This document shows, piece after piece, positions 14,577 to 22,855 of a DNA stretch of 26,802 nt (positions are counted from its first letter, which is position 1; the number at the start of each line of letters is the position of its first letter). The notes under the pieces were generated by a model, which saw only the letters and a list, made by a program, of their open reading frames with translations, was not told the origin of the DNA and made no database searches. The translations under genes and the position numbers were made by a program. Origin of the DNA: JAGPFW01 sp964535155 (GTDB lineage Bacteria; Patescibacteriota; WWE3; UBA101185; UBA10185); assembly GCA_964535155.1 (NCBI GenBank), contig CAZHSR010000008.1, positions 1-26,802 on the forward strand. Direction: 5' to 3'.

Positions 14577-14721
14577 AGATTGAATCAAGGTTTAGGATTA
14601 AGGTAAGAATATTGAACATTATTTTCCCTTTTAAACTTTCTCAAAGCTCCTGTAAAGGCACATTTAGAGAGACTTTGGAAAATAATGACAAATATTTTCT
14701 CCTTAATCCCTTATTCAATCT
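14577..14721 (+). promoter_or_regulatory. Long imperfect hairpin between rpsO and pnp (probable RNase III-type leader)
   Basis: The two sides of the gap are near mirror images over about 50 nt each. Paired blocks from outside in: AGATTGAAT (14577-14585) with ATTCAATCT (14713-14721), GGATTAAGG with CCTTAATCC, AATATT with AATATT, and CATTATTTTCC with GGAAAATAATG. The pnp ribosome binding site lies just downstream of the structure. In E. coli the pnp leader hairpin is cut by RNase III and the product is the target of PNPase autocontrol; an equivalent role here is inferred from position and shape. Confidence 0.75.
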
Positions 14722-14736
14722 TCTAGAAAGGTAAAA

Positions 14737-16842
14737 ATGAATAAATACGCAAAAAAAGAAATTGATTTTGCAGGTAGAAAATTGGTTTTAGAAACCGGAA
14801 AAGTTGCTATGCAAGCAAATATGGCAGTGCAAGTAACTTATGGAGAATCTGTTGTACTAAGTACAGTAGTTTCTGGAGGACTTAATCCTGACTTGGATTA
14901 CTTTCCCTTATCTATAAACTATGAAGAAAGACTATACGCAAGTGGTCTTATAAAATCTTCTCGCTTTGTAAAAAGAGAAGGTCGCCCCACAGATGAGGCT
15001 ACTATTATTGATCATGCAGTTAGACCTTTGTTCCCAAATGATTATAAAGACGAAGTTCAAGTTGTAAACACAATTTTATCTCTTGATCCTGCTTCAGATC
15101 CAAGATTTTTAAGCATGATAGGAACTTCTGCAGCCTTAACCGCTTCTGATATTCCTTGGGAAGGCCCTATGGTCTCTGCAATAGTTGGTTATGTAAATGA
15201 TGAATATGTTTTAAATCCTTCCAAAGAGGAGCTTGGAAACTCAAAATTGAATTTAATGATTTCCTTTGTTGGTAAAGACTTAAAGTATTTAGCAATGGAA
15301 GCAGAAGCTCACATTTTGCCAGAAGAAGTTGTTTTAGGTGCAATAGAATTTGCAAGAAATCGCTTAGAAGTTTTGGTTGATTTTATTTTGGAATTTGCAG
15401 CAGAAGTAAATCCAGAAAATAAAAAGTATGAATATGTTTCTCAAGCTCTTCCCGAAGAGTTAATTGCAGATGTAAAGTCTGTTATTGGCGAAAAAGTTGA
15501 AGAAATGTTGTACGCAGGTTTTAAAGAGAAGCATGAATTTACTGCAGAAAGAAACGCTTTATTGGAAGAGGTGTACGCCAAATTTGAAGGTAAGTACAAA
15601 AAAACCGATATGGAAAGATCCTTTGAAGAAATAGAAAAGGATATTTTGCAGACCAAACTTGTAAAAGAAGAAAAACGCCCTGATGGAAGAGGTTTAAAGC
15701 AAGTTAGAGACATTTCTTGTGAAATTGCTGTTTTGCCAAGAACCCATGGAAGTGGCATGTTTACAAGAGGTGTAACTCAAGTTTTAACTGTTGCAACACT
15801 TGGATCTCCAAATATGGAGTTAATTATGCAAGACATGTACGGTGAAGATACCAAGCGATATATGCACTTCTACAATTTCCCCCCTTATTCTGTTGGCGAG
15901 ACAGGAAGAATTGGCGGTGCAGGTGGAAGAGAAATTGGTCATGGAATGTTGGCAGAAAAAGCTTTAATACCAGTAATTCCTTCCCAAGCGGACTTTCCTT
16001 ATACCATCTTATTAATGTCTGAAACCTTGTCTTCTAGTGGCTCTAGCTCTATGGCAGCCACTTGTGGTTCTACTTTGGCCTTAATGGACGCAGGAGTTCC
16101 TATTAAAGATATGGTAGCAGGAGTTGGAATTGGTTTAATGGCAACTGACGATTTTAGTGAATACAAAGTCATAACCGATTTAGCTTATAGAGAAGATGCC
16201 TTTGGTTTATTAGACTTTAAAATGACCGGTACAAAAGATGGAGTTACAGCAATTCAATGTGATATGAAGGCAAAAGGAATTCCTATGGATTTGTTAGTGA
16301 AAATCTTTGAACAGTCTAAAGAAGGTAGAATGCATGTTCTTGAGGAAATGAGAAAAGTTATAACTACATCCAATAAGGAAGTTTCCAAATATGCTCCAAA
16401 GAGTGGCTCTATAAAAATAGATCCTGAAAAAATCGGAGTTGTTATTGGAAGTGGCGGAAAGACTATTAAAGAAGTTCAAGAAACCACTAATTCTGAAGTA
16501 AACATTGACGATGACGGTACTGTAACAGTTACAGCTATAGAACGGTCAGATGTTGACACTGCTTTGGCAAGAATTGCTGCATTAGTAAAAGATGTAGAAC
16601 GAGGTGAAATTTATGATGGGGTAGTAGAAGAAGTTGTTGACTTTGGAGCCTTTGTAGAAATTCTCCCAGGTAAAAACGGTCTTTTACATGTAAGCGAAAT
16701 TTCTCATGATTATGTAGATAATGTTCGCGACTATCTAAAGGCTGGAGATACAGTTAGAGTAAAAGTTTTGGATGTGGATAGAGGAAAGATTAGTTTATCT
16801 AAAAAGGCTTTGGAAGAAAAAACTTCCGGAAGACAACCGTAG
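14737..16842 (+). CDS. pnp: Polyribonucleotide nucleotidyltransferase (PNPase)
   Basis: A 701-residue phosphorolytic 3'-5' exoribonuclease with the full family architecture: first RNase PH domain, helical linker, second RNase PH domain, KH domain (GSGG at 571-574) and C-terminal S1 domain (~622-695). The active half carries GSGMFTRGVTQVL, SVGETGRIGGAGGREIGHG, SSGSSSMAATCGSTLAL and EDAFGLLDFKMTG; in the last block the two Asp residues equivalent to the metal ligands D486 and D492 of E. coli are kept, while the Asp between them (GDMDF in E. coli) is Leu. The ribosome binding site AGAAAGG lies just before the ATG and after the long hairpin leader. It degrades mRNA with phosphate and, in reverse, adds heteropolymeric tails. 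RNase J is encoded a few genes on. Confidence 0.97.
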   Translation: MNKYAKKEIDFAGRKLVLETGKVAMQANMAVQVTYGESVVLSTVVSGGLNPDLDYFPLSINYEERLYASGLIKSSRFVKREGRPTDEATIIDHAVRPLFPNDYKDEVQVVNTILSLDPASDPRFLSMIGTSAALTASDIPWEGPMVSAIVGYVNDEYVLNPSKEELGNSKLNLMISFVGKDLKYLAMEAEAHILPEEVVLGAIEFARNRLEVLVDFILEFAAEVNPENKKYEYVSQALPEELIADVKSVIGEKVEEMLYAGFKEKHEFTAERNALLEEVYAKFEGKYKKTDMERSFEEIEKDILQTKLVKEEKRPDGRGLKQVRDISCEIAVLPRTHGSGMFTRGVTQVLTVATLGSPNMELIMQDMYGEDTKRYMHFYNFPPYSVGETGRIGGAGGREIGHGMLAEKALIPVIPSQADFPYTILLMSETLSSSGSSSMAATCGSTLALMDAGVPIKDMVAGVGIGLMATDDFSEYKVITDLAYREDAFGLLDFKMTGTKDGVTAIQCDMKAKGIPMDLLVKIFEQSKEGRMHVLEEMRKVITTSNKEVSKYAPKSGSIKIDPEKIGVVIGSGGKTIKEVQETTNSEVNIDDDGTVTVTAIERSDVDTALARIAALVKDVERGEIYDGVVEEVVDFGAFVEILPGKNGLLHVSEISHDYVDNVRDYLKAGDTVRVKVLDVDRGKISLSKKALEEKTSGRQP

Positions 16843-16886
16843 ATACTCTATTAAGAGATTACGGTTTTCAAAGTCCTACTTGATGG

Positions 16887-16892
16887 TACAAT
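16887..16892 (+). promoter_or_regulatory. -10 box for the zinc-ribbon gene, leaderless
   Basis: TACAAT, 7 nt before the ATG at 16900. The -35 is weak (TTTTCA at 16865-16870, 16-bp spacer). It would drive the zinc ribbon and the Lon-like gene. Confidence 0.5.
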
Positions 16893-16899
16893 AAACACA

Positions 16900-17034
16900 A
16901 TGAGCAAAAGAGTCTGCCCCGACTGTGGAAGAAAATTAACTTTTATGGATCGCTTCTTTTGCTCCTCTTGTGGCTGTAAATTACCCAAAAGCTTAGTAGT
17001 AAATAATATTTCTCAAGGTAAAAACAATGGATGA
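16900..17034 (+). CDS. 44-residue zinc-ribbon protein
   Basis: A short gene: MSKRVCPDCGRKLTFMDRFF, then CSSCGCKLPKS and a short polar tail. CPDCG and CSSCG form two zinc knuckles 12 residues apart, the classic zinc-ribbon spacing. Its stop (TGA at 17032) overlaps the start of the Lon-like gene (ATG at 17027) in another frame, so translation of the two is probably coupled. Free zinc ribbons of this size often act as nucleic-acid or protein adaptors; here a link with the Lon-like ATPase or with PNPase is possible but unproven. The dense cysteine pattern makes a chance frame unlikely. Confidence 0.75.
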   Translation: MSKRVCPDCGRKLTFMDRFFCSSCGCKLPKSLVVNNISQGKNNG

Positions 17035-18172
17035 TACTGTTTCAATAAACTCAATTGATGATGACGCTGCAAAAAATGTGGCTAATGCCTCAAATGTTGC
17101 AAATTCCCCCTCAACCGAAAGTTTTATTTTTCAAGAGCTAGATACCCTAAATTCTTTGGTTAAAGATACCCAAGGAATGCCAGAAGAACTGCGAGAGCGC
17201 CTAACTCAAATGATTCAGAGGCTTGATAGAATGGCAAAATTGGGTCATTATGCTTCGGAATTTGACACGCTTTCACGATATATTGAAGTCGCAACATCCC
17301 TTCCATGGAGTACACATACAGAAGATATTTTGGATCTCACTCATGCTCAACAAATGATGGATAGTGAGCATTATGGCATGCAGGATGTAAAAGATAGAAT
17401 TTTGGAATATTTGGCAACCATTATGCTTTTAAAAAGACGAGGGCAAGATGGAATTGGAAAATCGCCCGTTTTACTTTTGGTAGGACTGCAAGGAGTTGGT
17501 AAAACTACTTTGGCAAAGTCGGTGGCAGATACCTTGGGAAGAAAATTTATGCGTATTCCAATGGGAGGAATTGGTTCACCTTTGGAATTGCGTGGCAAAT
17601 CAAAAGCTTTACCTGGAGCAGAGCCAGGTCAAATAGTAAAGGCTTTAATGAAAACTCAGGTTAGAAATCCGCTAATTTTGTTGGATGAAATCGAAAAAGC
17701 TAGTGGAGAAGCAGGCCTTTTGGCAGATATTATGGCTATATTATTGGAAATCCTGGATCCTAATCAAAATAAGGAATTTAGGGACCATTATATAGATTAT
17801 CCAATAGATCTTTCGGAAGTTTTGTTTATCTGTTCTGCTAACAACACTGGTACTTTATCGGCGGCTTTAATGGATAGAATGGAAGTTGTTAAGATGCCTT
17901 CTTATACTAATGATGAAAAAGTGGTTATTGCTAGAGACTACCTGTTTCCAAAAGTTCGAGAAAAGTCTGGACTTCAGGAGCAAGAGTTGCAAATTGATCC
18001 TAATTTATGGCCAAAAATCGTCACACCTTTTGGATATGACTCTGGAATAAGAAGCTTGGGAAGGATTTTGGAGGCCATGTGCCGAAAGGTGGCAAAGCAG
18101 ATTATTATGGGAGAGGTTGAGGGGGTTTATGTGACGGAGGAGAATTTGAAGTATTATCTTCCTTCTTGGTAG
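17027..18172 (+). CDS. Lon-like AAA+ ATPase without protease domain
   Basis: A 381-residue protein carrying only the AAA+ module of Lon. Before it is a short helical region that ends IEVATSLPW, the Lon linker signature. The ATPase has Walker A GLQGVGKT at 153-160, Walker B LILLDE at 216-221, sensor 1 around SANN (270-273), an arginine at 284 in DRM and sensor 2 in GIRSLGR (340-346). The N-terminal substrate-binding (LAN) domain is replaced by a ~45-residue acidic and Asn/Ser-rich stretch, and the C-terminal Ser-Lys protease domain is missing: the protein stops right after the AAA+ lid, where a hairpin follows. It is not a frameshift, as no protease-like sequence follows in any frame. Likely an unfoldase or remodelling factor; the partner is unknown. 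Confidence 0.85.
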   Translation: MDDTVSINSIDDDAAKNVANASNVANSPSTESFIFQELDTLNSLVKDTQGMPEELRERLTQMIQRLDRMAKLGHYASEFDTLSRYIEVATSLPWSTHTEDILDLTHAQQMMDSEHYGMQDVKDRILEYLATIMLLKRRGQDGIGKSPVLLLVGLQGVGKTTLAKSVADTLGRKFMRIPMGGIGSPLELRGKSKALPGAEPGQIVKALMKTQVRNPLILLDEIEKASGEAGLLADIMAILLEILDPNQNKEFRDHYIDYPIDLSEVLFICSANNTGTLSAALMDRMEVVKMPSYTNDEKVVIARDYLFPKVREKSGLQEQELQIDPNLWPKIVTPFGYDSGIRSLGRILEAMCRKVAKQIIMGEVEGVYVTEENLKYYLPSW

Positions 18173-18178
18173 GTTTAC

Positions 18179-18235
18179 GAGACCCTTTCCCTCCAAAACT
18201 GCTGGGTACAGGAGCTTTTGTCGGAAAAGGGTCTC
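18179..18235 (+). repeat. Hairpin between the Lon-like gene and the uracil-DNA glycosylase
   Basis: GAGACCCTTT (18179-18188) pairs perfectly with AAAGGGTCTC (18226-18235); the inner part (CTCCAAAA with AGGAGCTTTTG) can extend the stem. Six Ts follow only at 18246-18251, 10 nt away, so a terminator is possible but not canonical. Confidence 0.55.
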
Positions 18236-18262
18236 TTACACGCGATTTTTTAGGAAATAAAT

Positions 18263-18897
18263 ATGCAGAAAAAAGATGTTTTAGAAAAGTTGGCGCTACA
18301 AATTGCGGATTGCAAAAAGTGTCCTTTATATGAAACGGCGTTGAATCCAGTCCCTGGCGAAGGGAATATAAACGCAGAGATTGTGTTTGTAGGAGAAGCC
18401 CCTGGGGCAAATGAAGACAAGTTAGGGCGTCCATTTGTGGGTCGGGCGGGCAACCTTCTGAATGAGCTGTTGCAAGAAATAGGGCTAAAAAGGGAAGATG
18501 TTTGGATAGGAAATATTTTAAAGCATCGTCCGCCAAATAATAGGGAGCNNNNNNNNNNCAACCAGATGAAATTGTAGCTTGCGACCCGTATTTAACAGTG
18601 CAATTGCGGGCAATAAAGCCAAAATTGGTGGTTACTTTGGGTAGGTTTGCCATGTATTACTTTTATAAAGAAGGTAAGATTTCTAGGGATCATGGTAACC
18701 TAATAAAAGCAGATAACGGATTACATGTGTATCCTGTGTATCATCCAGCTGCTGCTTTAAGAAAAGGAGATTTTCTCCAAGCTTTAAGAGAGGATTTTAT
18801 GAGAATCCCTCAAGTTTTAAAGCAATTAGAAATAGAACAAAATAAAATTAATAATTCTTCAAAAGAAGAGAAAGGTCAATTAAAATTGAAAATATAA
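18263..18897 (+). CDS. Type-4 uracil-DNA glycosylase, split by a 10-N gap
   Basis: Family-4 UDG removes uracil from DNA. Motif A reads VFVGEAPGANEDKLGRPFVGRAG, motif B is the VYHPAAALRK block, and the Fe-S cluster cysteines include C17 and C20 (CKKC) and the Cys of IVACDPYL. The cluster Cys that usually sits in KCRPP is His here (LKHRPPNNRE), the right distance (15 residues between) from the last Cys. Ten Ns at 18549-18558 put the two halves in different frames as written. A true gap of 2 bases would give RE-P-QPDEI, the normal family sequence, so the gene is very probably intact and N10 is a nominal gap size. Ribosome binding site AGGAA precedes the ATG. RNase J follows after 3 bp. The last ~25 residues are a polar, Lys-rich tail. 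Confidence 0.88.
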
Positions 18898-18900
18898 ATT

Positions 18901-20574
18901 ATGTTAAAAATTATGAACTTAAGCGGTACAGAAGCCGTTACAAAAAATCTAACCGTATATGAGTACGGAGACGATATTATAGTAGTTGATTGTGGTGTAG
19001 GTTTTCCTGACAGCGAAATGCTAGGAGTAGATATGGTTATTCCAGATTTTACTTATTTGCAGGAAAATTCTCACAAAATTAGAGGGTTAGTCCTAACTCA
19101 TGGTCACGAAGACCATATTGGAGCTGTTCCTTACTTTTTAAAGGAGTTCCCAAAAGTTACCGTTTATGCAAGTAAATTGGTGCAGGGATTCCTAAAAGAA
19201 AAGTTTACGGATGAACGAAGGTATAAGGATGTGCCAAAGAATCCTTCCATGTACCTGTTAAGTGCAGAAATGGCTCCTTTAAAAATTGGAGCTTTTACTT
19301 TAGAAGCTTTTAGGGTAAATCATTCGGTCCCGGATTCTTTAGGCTTTGCAATAAAAACCCCAGAAGGAACAGTTTTGCACATTTCGGATTTTAAAATAGA
19401 CTTAATGCCTGTTTTAGATGAACCTATTGAGCTTGGAAAAATTGCAAGATATGGCGATGAGGGTGTTTTGTGTCTGTTGTCAGACTGTTTAGGCGTTACA
19501 ACCGAAGGGTATTCAAAGCCAGAGAAAGAATTGTCGGGGACTTTTGATACCTTGTTTTCCCAAGCTGAGGGAAAGCAAGTCATTGTCACAACAATTTCAT
19601 CGAATATTTCGCGAATGTTCCAAATCATTACGGCGGCTCAAAAATTAGGGCGGAAAGTAGTCATTATGGGTCGTTCCATGGAACAAAGTGTGGCAGTAGC
19701 AAGAGGATTAAAATACTTGCCCTTTAGTGATGATGTTTTTGTAGACTCAAAAAGTGCCTCCAAATATAACCAGTCTGATTTGGTTTACATTGTGGCAGGA
19801 TGTTACGGACAATCAGGATCTGCTTTAGGGAGAATTAGTCGGGCGGATCATTCTGAGGTAAGTTTGCAGGAAGGTGCCTTTGTGGTATTTTCAGCCGACC
19901 CAAATCCTCCTGGAGTGGCTGAAGCAGTGGAGAAAGTGCAAGATAGCTTAATTTCTCTTGGTGCAAAAGTTATTTACAGCGAAATTCAGGATAATTTACA
20001 TGTTTCAGGTCACGGTACTAAAGGTGACTTAAAAATGGTGGCTTTCTTGTCAAAAGCTAAATACTTTATTCCTATTGGTGGTACAGTAAAAAGGATGCGA
20101 GCTTATTCCAACATGATTGGTACTCTTGGTCATAATCAAGCAAATGTTTTTGAACAAAGAGAAGGTGATACAGTCCTGTTTGAAAACGGAAATGCTAAAA
20201 AAGGACCCAATTACCCTGTTAGAGATATATTTATTGATGGCTCCAACATAGGCGATGTGGGTACTTCCGTTATTCGTGACAGAGAAAAGCTTTCTGATGA
20301 TGGTATGTTTGTAGTAATAATTGCCGTTTCTGAAAAAACTGGTCAATTTTTAGGCAAGGTGGAAGTAGTAACTAGAGGATTTGTGTATGTTAAAGAGTCA
20401 GGGGGACTCTTGGCAAAAGCAAAGCAATCGGTTACAGATACCATAAATCAAAAAGAGGATCTGCGAAAGAATTGGAATAATGCCAAAGATGAGATTGAAA
20501 AGAAGATGAATAAGCTTTTGTTTAAAGAAACAGGCCGAAATCCTTTGATTTTCATTCAAGCCATATACCTTTAA
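18901..20574 (+). CDS. rnj: Ribonuclease J
   Basis: A 557-residue metallo-beta-lactamase/beta-CASP RNase. The zinc motif HGHEDH is at residues 67-72, followed by NHSVPDS, SDFKID and, in the beta-CASP part, VSGHG. The first strand segment NLTVYEYGDDIIVVDCG is typical of the family. RNase J acts as an endonuclease and a 5'-3' exonuclease in mRNA decay and rRNA maturation. The N-terminus deviates: where family members usually have a GGLGEVGKN loop, this one has SGTEAVTKN, and the usual HGE(Y/F)R segment reads IGGTVKRMRAYSN. Only 3 bp separate it from the glycosylase gene, with no ribosome binding site of its own, so it is likely coupled. PNPase nearby supplies the opposite polarity of decay. Confidence 0.93.
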   Translation: MLKIMNLSGTEAVTKNLTVYEYGDDIIVVDCGVGFPDSEMLGVDMVIPDFTYLQENSHKIRGLVLTHGHEDHIGAVPYFLKEFPKVTVYASKLVQGFLKEKFTDERRYKDVPKNPSMYLLSAEMAPLKIGAFTLEAFRVNHSVPDSLGFAIKTPEGTVLHISDFKIDLMPVLDEPIELGKIARYGDEGVLCLLSDCLGVTTEGYSKPEKELSGTFDTLFSQAEGKQVIVTTISSNISRMFQIITAAQKLGRKVVIMGRSMEQSVAVARGLKYLPFSDDVFVDSKSASKYNQSDLVYIVAGCYGQSGSALGRISRADHSEVSLQEGAFVVFSADPNPPGVAEAVEKVQDSLISLGAKVIYSEIQDNLHVSGHGTKGDLKMVAFLSKAKYFIPIGGTVKRMRAYSNMIGTLGHNQANVFEQREGDTVLFENGNAKKGPNYPVRDIFIDGSNIGDVGTSVIRDREKLSDDGMFVVIIAVSEKTGQFLGKVEVVTRGFVYVKESGGLLAKAKQSVTDTINQKEDLRKNWNNAKDEIEKKMNKLLFKETGRNPLIFIQAIYL

Positions 20575-20582
20575 GACCGTGG

Positions 20583-20588
20583 TATTAT
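20583..20588 (+). promoter_or_regulatory. -10 box for ftsK, leaderless
   Basis: TATTAT, 7 nt before the ftsK ATG at 20596. No good -35 is seen at 16-18 bp, so the promoter is tentative, but the spacing matches the other leaderless starts of this window. Confidence 0.4.
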
Positions 20589-20595
20589 ATAGGTA

Positions 20596-22830
20596 ATGCC
20601 TAAAAAAAGGGGAAGAAGAAAAAAATTTAAATTAAACCTTGATTTTAAGCCCGAAGTTTTAAAGTCAGTTTCTGCAATTTTATTAATTGTAACGGCTCTT
20701 TTAATAATTTTGTCGTTTTTTGCCCCTTCTTATAGCGTAAATGCTTTTGTAAATAGTCTTATAAAAAAAGGTTTTGGATGGTTTGCCTTTATCTCACCTT
20801 TCATCTTGCTTTTACTGGCAACTTTTTTTATTGATTCCCTGCAGTTTAGGTTTAAAAATGTTCGCGTTTTACTGGGATTAACTTTTTTTCTCATTTCTCT
20901 TTCTGGCATGGCTACGCTTTTTTCTTGGAATTCTAACCCTTTTACAAAAGCGTCTTCTGGTTCTAACGGAGGTCTAATTGGGTATCACTTACTTTCTACA
21001 TTAAATGGAGCTTTTGGACTTGTTGGAGCAGGCATCATCCTTTTGGCGCTGTGCTTCACTTCGATTGTGTTGGTATCAAATGTGTCCATAAACACAATGC
21101 TTATTGCCGTCAAAAATTCCTTTCAGAAGGCTAAGGAAAAACTGAAGAGACCTGAGACTCCAGAAGAAGAATCTTTGGATGATTTAACTGTGGGAGAATT
21201 GGCAGAAAAGTCTAAAGAAAGTTCCCCAGTGGAGGAAATTGCACCTCAAGTAATTGAAGAGCCCAAATCTAAACTAGAGGTGCTTCCTCCTTTTTCAGAG
21301 CCACAAAATGGGTATCATCTAGAGCCAAACTCAACCGAAGATTCGTCGGTTTTAACCTCAATAGCCCCAAATCTTCCTTATGCAGATAGAGTTTGGCAAC
21401 TTCCACCTTTAACTTTGCTTGATGATACAAGGGAGGCTGCTCCAGATGCGGGAAATGTAAAAACTCGTGAGCAAATAATTGAGTCAACCTTAAGATCTTT
21501 TGGAATAAAGGGGACGGTAAGGGAGCATCATGCAGGACCTGCGGTTACACAATATGTTTTAGATGTCCCTTCGGGTACGAAAATTTCAAAAATAGTAAAT
21601 CTTCAATCAGACTTGGCGTTAGCACTTTCTTCGCCAACAGGCTCTGTAAGAATAGAAGCACCAATTCCAGGTCAGCCCTATATTGGTATAGAAGTGCCAA
21701 ATCACAATCGAGTTATTGTGCCCTTTAAGGTTTTGTTAACTTCCGAGCCTATGAAAGCTTTGGCAACAAAATTGGGTATAGTTTTGGGAAAGGATGTTGG
21801 AGGTAAAGTTTTTGTTTATGATATAGGAAAAATGCCTCACTTGTTGGTGGCAGGAGCAACAGGTTCTGGAAAATCTATATTTTTGCACTCCTTGGTCTTC
21901 TCCATGCTTTTTAGAGCAACCCCTCAAGAAGTAAAGTTTATAATGGTGGATCCAAAGAGAGTCGAATTTACCTATTATGATGGCATTCCTCATCTATTAA
22001 CGCCAGTTATAACTGATACGGAAAAAGCTCCTGCAGTTTTTAAGTGGGCAGTTCTAGAAATGGAGCGACGCTACAAGCTTTTTGAAAGTGCTCATGCAAG
22101 GAATATTGACTCTTATAATGAAAAATCTGGTTTTCAGGCTCTGCCTTATATTGTAATTGTTGTGGATGAGTTGGGAGAGATAATGGTGGCAGATCCTGCT
22201 TCTGTAGAAAAGAGTATTATTCGTTTGGCACAACTAGCCCGTGCTACAGGGATTCACTTGGTATTGTCGGTGCAAAGACCTTCCACTAATATAATTACAG
22301 GACTAATTAAGGCAAACATCCCTTGTAGAATAGCTTTCAATGTTTCTAGCCAAATAGATTCGCGAGTTATTATAGATCAGCCAGGAGCAGAAAAGCTTTT
22401 AGGAAAAGGAGATATGCTCTTTGTCCCACCAGATGCTTCAAAACCTTCTCGATTACAAGGGGCATGGGTTTCAGAGCAGGAAATAAACTCTTTAGTTAAG
22501 TACCTAAAAGATCAAGGTGTGGATCCTGAATATAAAGACGAAATTTTAGAAATGGCTCAAAAAGTAGAGCAAGGAAATAATAGTGTTTCTGCAGGAGGTG
22601 ATTCTGTTGATGACCTGTTTGATGAAGCCACAGAAATATGTTTAAACTCTGGTAAAGCCTCTGCTTCCCTTTTGCAACGCCGTCTTTCCATTGGGTATGC
22701 AAGAGCAGCAAGAATTTTGGATGAATTAGAAGCCAAAGGTGTAATAGGTCCTCAAAATGGTTCGCAGCCAAGGGAAGTTCTTGCCTCAAGGAGTGATTCT
22801 TTGGAATCGCTTGACGATTTCTCTTTTTAA
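20596..22830 (+). CDS. ftsK: DNA translocase FtsK
   Basis: A 744-residue FtsK/SpoIIIE protein. The N-terminus is strongly basic (MPKKRGRRKKFK) and followed by about four membrane spans in residues ~20-175; an acidic, Pro-rich linker leads to the motor. The RecA-type motor has Walker A GATGSGKS at 420-427, the FIMVDPKRVEFTYYDGIPHL block, Walker B IVIVVDELGE and the SVQRPSTNIITGLIKANIP block. The C-terminal gamma domain (SASLLQRRLSIGYARAARIL and following) is a winged helix that in other bacteria reads KOPS/SRS sites to set the direction of pumping. It anchors at the septum and moves the chromosome ends apart at division. It starts 21 bp after the RNase J gene and is followed closely by a RodZ-like gene. 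Confidence 0.95.
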   Translation: MPKKRGRRKKFKLNLDFKPEVLKSVSAILLIVTALLIILSFFAPSYSVNAFVNSLIKKGFGWFAFISPFILLLLATFFIDSLQFRFKNVRVLLGLTFFLISLSGMATLFSWNSNPFTKASSGSNGGLIGYHLLSTLNGAFGLVGAGIILLALCFTSIVLVSNVSINTMLIAVKNSFQKAKEKLKRPETPEEESLDDLTVGELAEKSKESSPVEEIAPQVIEEPKSKLEVLPPFSEPQNGYHLEPNSTEDSSVLTSIAPNLPYADRVWQLPPLTLLDDTREAAPDAGNVKTREQIIESTLRSFGIKGTVREHHAGPAVTQYVLDVPSGTKISKIVNLQSDLALALSSPTGSVRIEAPIPGQPYIGIEVPNHNRVIVPFKVLLTSEPMKALATKLGIVLGKDVGGKVFVYDIGKMPHLLVAGATGSGKSIFLHSLVFSMLFRATPQEVKFIMVDPKRVEFTYYDGIPHLLTPVITDTEKAPAVFKWAVLEMERRYKLFESAHARNIDSYNEKSGFQALPYIVIVVDELGEIMVADPASVEKSIIRLAQLARATGIHLVLSVQRPSTNIITGLIKANIPCRIAFNVSSQIDSRVIIDQPGAEKLLGKGDMLFVPPDASKPSRLQGAWVSEQEINSLVKYLKDQGVDPEYKDEILEMAQKVEQGNNSVSAGGDSVDDLFDEATEICLNSGKASASLLQRRLSIGYARAARILDELEAKGVIGPQNGSQPREVLASRSDSLESLDDFSF

Positions 22831-22855
22831 ATTTAGGAAAATAATAAATATAAAT

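Noticed and set aside
18105..18653. Minus-strand frame of 182 codons across the N gap
   Set aside because: It runs through undefined bases and is antisense to the end of the Lon-like gene and the glycosylase.
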